From NCBI RefSeq assembly GCF_016019885.1, contig NZ_JAEANY010000002.1, positions 620,001-684,000 on the forward strand: a stretch of DNA of 64,000 nt, read 5' to 3'. Each line of letters begins with the position of its first letter. Positions within the stretch are counted from its first letter, which is position 1. Both the position numbers and the translations under genes were made by a program. Origin of the DNA: Aurantiacibacter sediminis. Lineage in GTDB: Bacteria; Pseudomonadota; Alphaproteobacteria; Sphingomonadales; Sphingomonadaceae. Positions 57,600-64,000 of the stretch are shown piece by piece. Below the pieces are notes generated by a model. That model did not search any database, was not told the origin of the DNA, and saw only the letters and a list, made by a program, of their open reading frames with translations.

Positions 57600-57638
57600 A
57601 CCAAAGGGCGACACCCCTTGCGGGATGCCGCCCTTTGG
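57600..57638 (-). terminator. Hairpin immediately after tRNA-Arg
   Basis: Perfect 10-bp inverted repeat CCAAAGGGCG / CGCCCTTTGG (57601-57610 and 57629-57638). On the minus strand it starts at the tRNA CCA end and is followed by TTTGCCCTTT, so it probably terminates the tRNA transcript. Inner bases also pair partly. Confidence 0.65.
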
Positions 57639-57712
57639 TGCGCCCGACAGGATTCGAACCTGTGGCCCCCAGATTAGGAATCTGGTGCTCTATCCGACTG
57701 AGCTACGGGCGC
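57636..57712 (-). tRNA. tRNA-Arg (anticodon CCT)
   Basis: The minus strand reads GCGCCCGTAGCTCAGTCGGA at the 5' end, D-arm with the GTAGCTCAG box, anticodon stem CCAGA-TTCCTAA-TCTGG (anticodon CCT, decoding AGG), T-arm GGTTCGAATCC and acceptor CGGGCGC, then an encoded CCA. All four stems pair, 77 bases including CCA. It serves the rare AGG codon. Confidence 0.97.
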
Positions 57713-57749
57713 CTGTGCGCTCCCATAGCAAAGACGCGGCATCTGGCAA

Positions 57750-58244
57750 TCAGTTGAGATCGTCTGGCGGAGCGACGGGAAATGGCAGCGGCGCGACAGG
57801 CACGCCCTCGTCCAGCAATTCCTTCGCTTCTTCCGCGCTTGCTTCACCATGGATCGGAGCATGATCCCGCTCACCATAATGCATGGCGCGGGACTCCTCT
57901 GCGAAATTTTTGCCGACCCATTTGCTGTTTTTGAGCGCTTTGTTCTGCGCCTCAGCCAGTTTCTCTAACGCGGCGGAAACCTCGGGCGGCATCGGTGCGT
58001 TGGAAACCGGACGCGGCGTTTCATCCTGCACGGCAGGCGCCGGGTCAGTTTTAGGCGCGCTTGCCGCTTCCTGATTGCCTTTCTTACCGACAGATGGAGC
58101 CATCGGTGCCTTGGCGACCTTCCCCGATCCGCACAGCGGGCAGGCCAGCAGGTCCTCATCAATTTGCGCGGCATAGTCATCGGACGAGCTGAACCAGCCC
58201 TCGAAACGGTGGCCGTGCTCACAGGAAAGGTCGAATACAATCAT
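57750..58244 (-). CDS. DUF1178 family protein
   Basis: A 164-residue protein of the DUF1178 family. The N-terminus MIVFDLSCEHGHRFEGWFSS and LLACPLCGSGKVAKAPMAP contain the family Cys/His zinc-type pairs. The middle is a low-complexity acidic/Pro/Ala linker, and the C-terminal helix (AEAQNKALKNSKWVGKNFAE) is followed by the conserved SRAMHYGERDHAPIHGEASA. Function is unknown. The ATG overlaps the nitrilase stop (ATGA), the usual grxC-nitrilase-DUF1178 order. Confidence 0.9.
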   Translation of the reverse strand: MIVFDLSCEHGHRFEGWFSSSDDYAAQIDEDLLACPLCGSGKVAKAPMAPSVGKKGNQEAASAPKTDPAPAVQDETPRPVSNAPMPPEVSAALEKLAEAQNKALKNSKWVGKNFAEESRAMHYGERDHAPIHGEASAEEAKELLDEGVPVAPLPFPVAPPDDLN

Positions 58245-59071
58245 TGCGGGGCGGATTTAGGGATATCGCGCTTATTATCTAGGCTTGGAAGCTGGCGGCG
58301 CACTTCTTCGACGCGCGAAAGATCGATATCGCAGAAACCGAGGCCGGTTTCTTCACCGCCCATATCGAGCAGGACGTCTCCCCACGGATCGACCACAAGC
58401 GAATGCCCATAGGTCTCGCGCCCATCCTCATGCTTGCCGACCTGGCCTGTAGCGATGACGAAAGCGGAGGCTTCGATGGCGCGCGCCCGCTGGAGGATGT
58501 GCCAATGCACTTTACCGGTGGGCTTGGTAAAGGCCGCAGGTGTTGCGATGACATCGCACTTGCGGCGACCAAGTTCTTCAAACAGCGCAGGAAAGCGCAA
58601 GTCGTAGCATATGGTGAGCCCCAGATGGCCGACGGGCGTATCGGTTACAGACACCGCCTGTTCGCCCGGGCAATAGGCCTTGCTTTCGTGCCAGCTCTCG
58701 CCATCGTCCAGCTCCATGTCGAACATGTGGATCTTGTCGTAGCGAGCGGCGACTTTACCGTGCGCATCAAATAGCAGCGTCCTGTTTGCCCATTTGCCAG
58801 TGTCTTCGCGCGCGACAGGCAGGCCGAGCGCAATACAGATGCTGTTCTCCGCTGCAGCCTCACTAACACGGCTGACCACTGGGCTTTCATCCTCGCTGAC
58901 GATATGTTGCGAGGCGCGGGAACGCTTTTGGTCCAGCAAAGCAGCCATCTCGGGCGTAAAAAGTATCTCCGCGCCCTGCGCTCCCGCCTGGCGCGCGGCA
59001 TCAACGATGACGGCGGTATTCGCATCGGGATTGACGCCCGACTGCATCTGCAGAAGTGCAATTTTTGCCAT
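58241..59071 (-). CDS. Carbon-nitrogen hydrolase (nitrilase superfamily, Nit1/Nit2-like)
   Basis: A 276-residue enzyme of the nitrilase superfamily with the full E-K-C triad: E41 (EILFTPEMAALL), K113 (ARYDKIHMFDMELDDG) and C155 (LTICYDLRFPALFEELG). The sequence is closest by eye to the omega-amidase/Nit1-Nit2 type, such as hydrolases of deaminated glutathione, and the neighbouring glutaredoxin supports a glutathione-repair role. This is inferred, not shown. It starts inside the grxC stop (TGATG). Confidence 0.9.
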   Translation of the reverse strand: MAKIALLQMQSGVNPDANTAVIVDAARQAGAQGAEILFTPEMAALLDQKRSRASQHIVSEDESPVVSRVSEAAAENSICIALGLPVAREDTGKWANRTLLFDAHGKVAARYDKIHMFDMELDDGESWHESKAYCPGEQAVSVTDTPVGHLGLTICYDLRFPALFEELGRRKCDVIATPAAFTKPTGKVHWHILQRARAIEASAFVIATGQVGKHEDGRETYGHSLVVDPWGDVLLDMGGEETGLGFCDIDLSRVEEVRRQLPSLDNKRDIPKSAPQ

Positions 59072-59334
59072 CAGAGACCCAACATCGCGTCCAGCTTGCC
59101 TTCGCGCTCCAGCGCGGCGAGATCGTCCGACCCGCCAACCGCCTTATCGTCGATGAAAATCTGCGGCACCGTCATCGCATCGGGCTTTCGCTGCATCATC
59201 TCGGTGCGCTTTTCGCCGCCCATGGTGATATCATATTCAGTGTAATCGACACCCTTCTGATCCAGCAGCCGTTTCGCCCGCGTGCAGAACCCGCACCATG
59301 CCTTCGTGTAAATCTCGACCTTCGCTTCGCTCAC
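59071..59334 (-). CDS. grxC: Glutaredoxin 3
   Basis: An 87-residue glutaredoxin with the dithiol active site C14-GFC17 (YTKAWCGFCTRAK), the cis-proline region TVPQIFIDDKAVGGSDD and the C-terminal helix LAALEREGKLD. Reduces disulfides using glutathione. It is the first gene of the grxC-nitrilase-DUF1178 unit and is divergent from hsp20; the small gap carries the hsp20 heat-shock promoter. Confidence 0.95.
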   Translation of the reverse strand: MSEAKVEIYTKAWCGFCTRAKRLLDQKGVDYTEYDITMGGEKRTEMMQRKPDAMTVPQIFIDDKAVGGSDDLAALEREGKLDAMLGL

Positions 59335-59365
59335 GCTGTGCTCGCTTTCATATCGGCTCGAAGTT

Positions 59366-59393
59366 CTTGAAACTGCCTTCAGCCACCATATTT
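59366..59393 (+). promoter_or_regulatory. Candidate RpoH (sigma32) promoter of hsp20
   Basis: CTTGAAA at 59366-59372 is followed after 13 bp by CCATATT at 59386-59392, close to the alphaproteobacterial heat-shock consensus (CTTG ... CCTATAT). The predicted start would leave a leader of about 60 bases before the hsp20 ATG. Confidence 0.6.
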
Positions 59394-59400
59394 ACAATGC

Positions 59401-59461
59401 GCGGATGCCGCTGACGGGTCCGCATTTAATGTCAAATTGCTCAAAAGAGGATTTGTTGCAA
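59401..59461 (+). promoter_or_regulatory. ROSE-like RNA thermometer in the hsp20 leader
   Basis: Hairpin 1 pairs GCGGA (59401-59405) with TCCGC (59419-59423). Hairpin 2 pairs ATTGCTC (59436-59442) with GAGGATT (59447-59453) around an AAAA loop, giving a TTGCT motif opposite the Shine-Dalgarno GAGG that ends 11 bases before the ATG. A G-G and a U-U mismatch lie in that stem, as in characterised ROSE elements. Heat would open the stem and free the ribosome site. Confidence 0.6.
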
Positions 59462-59935
59462 ATGAACCGTTTTGATCTCACACCCTATCGCCGTTCCACT
59501 GTCGGTTTCGACCGTCTTTTCGACCTGCTCGAAAACAATGCGCGGAATACGGGCGATAATTACCCCCCTTTTAACATCGAACGTCGCAATGAAGACGCGT
59601 ATCGCATTACGATTGCGGTGGCCGGCTTTACCTCCGCTGATCTCGATATCACTGCCCAGCAGAACCTGCTGACCGTGCAGGGGCGCAAGCGCGATGAAGC
59701 CAGCGATGGCGAAATGCTGCATGTCGGCATTGCCAACCGCGGTTTCGAACGCCGCTTCGAGCTCGCCGATTACGTCCGCGTTGAGAATGCCGATCTGAAG
59801 GACGGCCTGCTCGTCGTGGATTTGGTCCGCGAAGTGCCCGAAGCGATGAAGCCCAAGAAGATCGCAATCGGCGGTAACGAGCTGAAAGTCGTCGATGGCG
59901 ACAAGAAGAGTGACGGCGCAGCAGACGCTGCCTGA
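59462..59935 (+). CDS. Hsp20-family small heat-shock protein
   Basis: A 157-residue alpha-crystallin-type chaperone (IbpA/HspH type). It starts NRFDLTPYRRSTVGFDRLFD, then the alpha-crystallin domain, with AGFTSADLDITAQQNLLTVQ, GIANRGFERRFELADYVRVE and the GLL motif DGLLVVDLVRE, and ends in a Lys/Ala tail. ATG 59462 is used since earlier codons fall in the thermosensor leader. It holds unfolding proteins in the cytoplasm. Confidence 0.93.
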   Translation: MNRFDLTPYRRSTVGFDRLFDLLENNARNTGDNYPPFNIERRNEDAYRITIAVAGFTSADLDITAQQNLLTVQGRKRDEASDGEMLHVGIANRGFERRFELADYVRVENADLKDGLLVVDLVREVPEAMKPKKIAIGGNELKVVDGDKKSDGAADAA

Positions 59936-59967
59936 TTTCGCACGACGGACGTGAAACTAAGATGATT

Positions 59968-59995
59968 GGGGGCGGGCCCGCTAAAGCCCGCCCCC
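59968..59995 (+). terminator. GC-rich hairpin after hsp20
   Basis: Nine-base-pair stem GGGGGCGGG / CCCGCCCCC (59968-59976 and 59987-59995) with a CCCGCTAAAG-type loop. The T tract after it is short (TCGACGTTT), so it is a weak intrinsic terminator. Confidence 0.5.
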
Positions 59996-60023
59996 TCGAC
60001 GTTTGCACGCCGACAAGCTTCAA

Positions 60024-60059
60024 AAATTGACTGTCCGGGTCGCAAAAGACAGTCAATTT
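60024..60059. other. 12-bp perfect stem-loop downstream of pyrG and hsp20
   Basis: AAATTGACTGTC (60024-60035) and GACAGTCAATTT (60048-60059) are exact reverse complements with a 12-base loop. The flanking T tract is weak on both strands. It may be a minor terminator for pyrG or a protein-binding site. Confidence 0.5.
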
Positions 60060-60296
60060 CATCAGCAAGATCGCCGCATCGGCGCGCGCGTAGCAGCAGG
60101 CCCATGCGCAGAAATCGCAATCGCGAGGGCTGGATTGAGTCATGAGGACATGACGTCAAACCGCGTGAAGCACGCCGATGACATCGGATTTTGCCCCCAG
60201 GAAGCATCCCCAGCTCCCGGACTCCTCGGTTACGCATTCATGGTTTGCTTGTGCAAGCGTTTTCTATGAAAACTCTTTTGCCAGCATTAACCACCG

Positions 60297-61937
60297 TCAT
60301 ACCAAGCGCGACTGCGCCAGCGCCGCTGCGATGAAGCCGGAAAAGAGCGGATGGGGCTCGAATGGCCGGCTTTTATATTCCGGGTGGAATTGCACGCCGA
60401 CAAACCACGGGTGGTCCGGACGTTCAACGATTTCGGGCAGAAGGCCGTCGGGCGACATACCAGAAAATACCAGTCCGCCCTTCTCCAGCCTGTCGATATA
60501 GGCAGAGTTCACTTCGTAGCGGTGGCGATGGCGTTCCGAAATCTCGGTCGCGCCGTCATAGATCTGCGAAACGTGGCTATTCCCTGTCAGCTTGGCATCG
60601 TAGGCGCCAAGGCGCATCGTGCCGCCAAGATCGGTTTCCTCGGATCGTTTCTGCAAGCCCTCTTCGCTCATCCACTCGGTGATAATGCCGACGACCGGCT
60701 CATCAGTCTCTCCGAACTCCGTCGATGACGCCGTTGAAATATCAGCAGTATTTCGCGCACCTTCGATGCACGCCATCTGCATGCCGAGACAGATGCCGAG
60801 AAACGGGACATTACGTTCGCGGGCGAAGCGAACGCTGGCAATTTTGCCCTCACTGCCGCGATCACCAAAGCCTCCCGGCACGAGGATGCCGTGAAGGGGT
60901 TCGAGCTGAGCGGCGATATCGGCATCATCGCCTTCAAACACTTCAGCATCGATCCAGCGGATATTGACCTTGGTGCGATTGGCCATGCCGCCGTGAACAA
61001 GCGCCTCGTTCAAGGACTTATACGCGTCCGGCAGTCCTACATACTTGCCGACCACGCCGATCGTGACTTCGCCCTCCGGGTTCTCGTAGCGGTCGACAAC
61101 ATCAACCCAGCGCGCCATGTCGGGCGGGTTGCTTGTGCCGAGCATGCCGAAATGGCGCAGAACTTCAGTGTCGAGGCCTTCCTCGTGATACTGCTGCGGG
61201 ACGGCATAAATGCTAGTCGCATCGAGGGCCGGAATGACCGATTCTTTGCGCACGTTGCAGAAATTGGCGATTTTCTGGCGTTCACCGTCAGGGATCGGAT
61301 GCTCCGCGCGGCATAGCAGAACATCGGGCTTGATGCCCAGAGCCGCCAATTCGCGGACCGAGTGCTGCGTCGGCTTGGTCTTCAGCTCACCTGCTGCCGC
61401 GATGTAGGGCACAAGCGTTACATGGACGGAGACTGTCTGGTCAGGCTCCAGCTCATTCCGCAATTGGCGGATCGCCTCCATAAACGGCAAGCTTTCGATA
61501 TCGCCAACAGTGCCGCCGATTTCACACAGGATGAAATCATGATCGCCCTGATCGGCGAGTGCAAAATCCTTGATCGCATCGGTAACGTGCGGGATCACCT
61601 GCACCGTCGCGCCGAGATAATCGCCGCGGCGTTCCTTGGCGATGATGTCGCGATAGACACGGCCAGAGGTGATATTGTCGTTCTGGTGCGCAGAAACGCC
61701 TGTGAAGCGTTCATAATGGCCGAGATCCAGATCGGTCTCGGCCCCGTCATCCGTCACATAGACTTCGCCGTGCTGATAAGGACTCATCGTGCCCGGATCG
61801 ACATTGAGATAGGGATCGAATTTCCGGATGCGGACCTTGTATCCACGCGCCTGCAAAAGGGCTGCCAGCGAAGCTGCCATGAGACCTTTGCCAAGCGAGG
61901 AGACCACGCCGCCGGTGATAAAAATGTACCGCGCCAT
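60297..61937 (-). CDS. pyrG: CTP synthase
   Basis: A 546-residue UTP-to-CTP amidoligase. The amidoligase half begins [19 protein letters not shown] and contains [39 protein letters not shown]-type blocks, then [12 protein letters not shown]. The glutaminase half has the catalytic cysteine motif [14 protein letters not shown] and closes with [17 protein letters not shown] 61937 is used because the conserved N-terminus starts there. Followed on the same strand-order by secG and tpiA upstream, the usual alphaproteobacterial tpiA-secG-pyrG order. Confidence 0.96.
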   Translation of the reverse strand: MARYIFITGGVVSSLGKGLMAASLAALLQARGYKVRIRKFDPYLNVDPGTMSPYQHGEVYVTDDGAETDLDLGHYERFTGVSAHQNDNITSGRVYRDIIAKERRGDYLGATVQVIPHVTDAIKDFALADQGDHDFILCEIGGTVGDIESLPFMEAIRQLRNELEPDQTVSVHVTLVPYIAAAGELKTKPTQHSVRELAALGIKPDVLLCRAEHPIPDGERQKIANFCNVRKESVIPALDATSIYAVPQQYHEEGLDTEVLRHFGMLGTSNPPDMARWVDVVDRYENPEGEVTIGVVGKYVGLPDAYKSLNEALVHGGMANRTKVNIRWIDAEVFEGDDADIAAQLEPLHGILVPGGFGDRGSEGKIASVRFARERNVPFLGICLGMQMACIEGARNTADISTASSTEFGETDEPVVGIITEWMSEEGLQKRSEETDLGGTMRLGAYDAKLTGNSHVSQIYDGATEISERHRHRYEVNSAYIDRLEKGGLVFSGMSPDGLLPEIVERPDHPWFVGVQFHPEYKSRPFEPHPLFSGFIAAALAQSRLV

Positions 61938-62052
61938 GGGAGGCAAGCCTTAAGCTGAGCCACGGATTCGGTGCAAGCGAATTGCGCCGCTTTTTTGCGT
62001 GTATCGGGGGATTAGTGCGATCGCGCGAGCACGCGCTTCGAACGACGAATGA

Positions 62053-62415
62053 TTATTCGGAAACGTCAGCCAGCGGATCGTCTGCGGTTGCCGGTTCTTC
62101 ACTTTCGGCAGGAGAACTGCTCGGCAGATCCTGAGCAGAGGTCGAGCGATCGAGCGAATCGTCGAAATCGCGCTGGCCTGTTGCATCGACAGCGACAGCG
62201 GCAAGAACGATCGACAATGCGACGAACAGGATCGCAAACCATTTGGTCGCGCGGCTCAGCACATCGGCCGCACCGCGCGCAGACATCAGGCCGCCCGGGC
62301 TTCCGCCGCCGCCAATGCCAAGACCACCACCCTCAGAACGCTGCATAAGCACGAGGATCACGAGTCCAGCGGCCACAAAGGCCTGCACAACGGTGAGGAA
62401 AACGAAAAGGGTCAT
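62053..62415 (-). CDS. secG: Preprotein translocase subunit SecG
   Basis: A 120-residue SecG: N-terminal helix (TLFVFLTVVQAFVAAGLVIL), the family loop VLMQRSEGGGLGIGGGGSPGG, ARGAADVLSRATKWFAILFV as the second helix, and an acidic Ser/Ala/Pro-rich tail (LPSSSPAESEEPATADDPLA). The tail is longer than in enterobacteria but common in sphingomonads. It assists SecYE export. Confidence 0.93.
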   Translation of the reverse strand: MTLFVFLTVVQAFVAAGLVILVLMQRSEGGGLGIGGGGSPGGLMSARGAADVLSRATKWFAILFVALSIVLAAVAVDATGQRDFDDSLDRSTSAQDLPSSSPAESEEPATADDPLADVSE

Positions 62416-62506
62416 ATCAGTCAGTCAATCTGTTCAACACGGCATTCTGCCGAATGGCGCATTTAGGCTGCGTTCGCCCAGCGCACAAGAGTGGACGGGC
62501 GCACGA

Positions 62507-63265
62507 TCACTCGGCATCATCCCCAGCGGCGGCGATGATGATGCCGAGGAAGCTCTCTGCTGTCAGGCTTGCTCCGCCAACAAGGGCCCCGCCCACATCG
62601 TCCGCCGAAAGAAGTTCAACCGCATTTTCAGGCTTCACCGAGCCGCCATACAGGATGCGAATTTCCTGCCCTGCTTCGCCGTAGACTTCCACCAGTTGCG
62701 CGCGAATATTGCGATGCATGATCGCAATGTCTTCAGGAGTCGGAGTGCGCCCGGTGCCGATAGCCCACACAGGTTCATAAGCCACTGTCACATTGGCAGC
62801 AGCTGCCTCGCCTTCGGGAAGCGATGCTTTCAACTGCTCACCGACAGTTGCTTCTGCCTTGCCGGCATCGCGATCTTCTTCAGTTTCACCGACACACACG
62901 ATTGCGCCCATACCGGCTTCGATCGCGGCTTCCGCCTTTTGCTTGACGAGCACGTTCGTCTCGCCGTGATCGGCGCGGCGTTCGCTATGGCCGACAATGG
63001 TAAAACCAGCGCCTGCATCTTTCAGCATTGCAGCGGAGATATCACCGGTATGTGCACCGCCATCGGCAGGATGACAATCCTGTGCACCGATTCCGATCAG
63101 ATTGGCTTCCTTGCGACAAGCATGGATCAGCGTCGAAGGCGGCGCGAGCGCCACTTCCACCTTGATCAAACGCTCTGCTGCACGGTCAATCGCGCGCGCT
63201 TCTGCAAGCATGGCGCGCGTGCCGTGCATCTTCCAATTGCCAACGATGTAAGGCCGATTACTCAT
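62507..63265 (-). CDS. tpiA: Triosephosphate isomerase
   Basis: A 252-residue TIM-barrel enzyme. Substrate lysine K12 in GNWKMHG, the catalytic His in FTIVGHSERRADHGE, the catalytic Glu in TVAYEPVWAIGTGRTPT, and the phosphate loop ILYGGSVKPENAVELL and VGGALVGGASL. ATG 63265 matches family N-termini. It is divergent from the PpiD-like gene. Confidence 0.96.
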   Translation of the reverse strand: MSNRPYIVGNWKMHGTRAMLAEARAIDRAAERLIKVEVALAPPSTLIHACRKEANLIGIGAQDCHPADGGAHTGDISAAMLKDAGAGFTIVGHSERRADHGETNVLVKQKAEAAIEAGMGAIVCVGETEEDRDAGKAEATVGEQLKASLPEGEAAAANVTVAYEPVWAIGTGRTPTPEDIAIMHRNIRAQLVEVYGEAGQEIRILYGGSVKPENAVELLSADDVGGALVGGASLTAESFLGIIIAAAGDDAE

Positions 63266-63502
63266 CAATGTCCCGATAATTCAGTCGGTTCGCAAACGAG
63301 TGCAAAACCGTAATCCCATAAATTCGAAAAAGTCCGCTATCGCCCGCCTCGCTCGTTGTCAAAGGTGCATTCACCTTATGCGGGAAAGCGCATCGCGGCT
63401 GTTGCGGCGGGGTCGCAGCCGGGATAAAGCTCCCCGCTGATAAGTCGGGCCACTAGTGCCCTGCCCCATTTCCCGGCTCCGGCCACAGCAGAACTGATTA
63501 CT

Positions 63503-64000
63503 ATGCTCCAGCTCTTTCGCGGTTTTTTCAAATCCAAGATCGGGATCGTCGTCACCTTGGCTTTTCTGGGCCTGATCGCGGTCGCCTTTGCCAGCTCCGA
63601 TGTGGCGAATACCGGCATGTTCGGCGGCGTTGCCGGTGGTGACCGAGTGGCAGTCGTCGGGGACCGCACGATTTCCACATCCGACCTGCAGCAGAACGTC
63701 AACAATGCGTTTCAACAGGCGCGCGCGCAGAACCCCACGCTTTCGCTGGAAGCATTTATAGCGCAGGGCGGCTTTGATGACGTGCTCAACCAGGTGATCA
63801 GCCGCAATGCGCTGGCGGAATTTGCCGAAGTGCTCGGCCTGCGTGCGGGCCAGCGGCTTGTCGATAGCGAAATTACCAACGAACCCGCCTTTCGCGGTGT
63901 CGATGGTGAGTTCGATCCCGAAGCCTTTCGCGCCGCGATTCGTGCCCAGAGCCTGACCGAATCGGCCGTGCGTGACGATTTGGCGCTCAGCCTGCTGGCC
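63503..64000 (+). CDS. PpiD/SurA-N-type periplasmic folding factor, partial (3' end outside window)
   Basis: The first 166 codons of a membrane-anchored chaperone. A short cytoplasmic start (MLQLFRGFFKSKIGI) precedes one transmembrane helix (VVTLAFLGLIAVAFASS), then a SurA-like N-terminal helical domain (VGDRTISTSDLQQNVNNAFQ, LSLEAFIAQGGFDDVLNQVI, RNALAEFAEVLGLRAGQRLV). The order tpiA then a divergent PpiD-like gene, usually followed by trpE, is common in the group. The PPIase domain is not seen because the window ends. Confidence 0.85.
   Translation, partial: MLQLFRGFFKSKIGIVVTLAFLGLIAVAFASSDVANTGMFGGVAGGDRVAVVGDRTISTSDLQQNVNNAFQQARAQNPTLSLEAFIAQGGFDDVLNQVISRNALAEFAEVLGLRAGQRLVDSEITNEPAFRGVDGEFDPEAFRAAIRAQSLTESAVRDDLALSLLA

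Larger units (their letters stand above)
59936..60296. other. 361-bp intergenic region between hsp20 and pyrG
   Basis: Contains the GC-rich terminator hairpin at 59968, a second hairpin at 60024-60059 and no supported gene. The frames that cross it have poor composition and no start signals. The last 100 bp (60200-60296) show nothing I can identify. Confidence 0.6.

Noticed and set aside
59770-60237. Minus-strand frame over the end of hsp20 and the intergenic region
   Set aside because: Arg/Cys-rich, overlaps hsp20, no Shine-Dalgarno and no family features.
62243-63313. 356-residue frame across secG and tpiA
   Set aside because: Cys/His/Arg-rich shadow of two well-identified genes.

Overview
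The window looks like a chromosomal segment of an alphaproteobacterium of the order Sphingomonadales, most likely an Erythrobacteraceae-type organism. The reasons are the moderately high GC and closely packed housekeeping genes, the content (UrcA-family protein, DOMON-like protein, DUF1343/NamZ, DUF817, DUF2167, a PEP-CTERM protein, several TraB/GumN proteins, Tad-type pseudopilins) and the local gene orders (tpiA-secG-pyrG, ftsB-pdhA-pdhB, grxC-nitrilase-DUF1178, yraN-rsmI-lpoA). The taxon is inferred from gene content; no rRNA gene is present. There is no sign of a prophage, plasmid, CRISPR array or restriction system.

Layout. 0-5 kb: the end of hemW, xerC, DedA, gshB, yraN, rsmI and, divergently, an LpoA-like lipoprotein. 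5-13.5 kb: parE, two multi-pass membrane proteins (DUF817 and an unassigned His-rich one), an ORF12/LpqF-like serine hydrolase, a methyltransferase, NamZ and a DOMON-like protein. 13.6-26 kb: tyrS, PilZ, MFS, cysK, hisI, a probable structured small RNA, comF, a methyltransferase-like protein, ppdK, glyS and glyQ. The glyS gene carries two palindromic repeat elements in frame, and a 26-bp inverted repeat sits between glyQ and glyS. 26-32 kb is the most accessory-looking part: four TraB/GumN paralogues interrupted by an UrcA gene and by a compact cassette of three membrane proteins plus an XRE-type regulator. 32-47 kb: rplY, pth, two TPR lipoproteins around a PEP-CTERM protein, ychF, DUF2167, a secreted helical-repeat protein, gyrA, a lysoplasmalogenase homologue, trmFO, an EF-hand protein and a squalene/phytoene-synthase-fold protein. 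47-53 kb: six Tad-type pilus genes arranged as two consecutive triads (one large TadG-like protein followed by two TadE-like pseudopilins). 53-64 kb: pdhB-pdhA-ftsB, hpd, tRNA-Arg(CCT), DUF1178, nitrilase, grxC, hsp20 with a heat-shock promoter and a ROSE-like leader, pyrG, secG, tpiA and the start of a PpiD-like chaperone.

How the genes relate. Most are core genes: both type II topoisomerase members (parE, gyrA), translation (tyrS, glyQS, rplY, pth, trmFO, rsmI, tRNA-Arg) and central carbon metabolism (ppdK, pdhAB, tpiA). The envelope theme is strong: LpoA, NamZ, TraB/GumN, Tad pseudopilins, the PEP-CTERM protein with TPR lipoproteins, FtsB and SecG. The best candidates for undescribed biology are the TraB/GumN cluster (with one paralogue that has lost its metal-site motifs) and its embedded membrane/XRE cassette, the duplicated Tad triads, the orphan structured RNA near 18.1 kb, and the in-frame colonisation of glyS by repeat elements. 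All functions are inferred from sequence reading alone; no database search was run.
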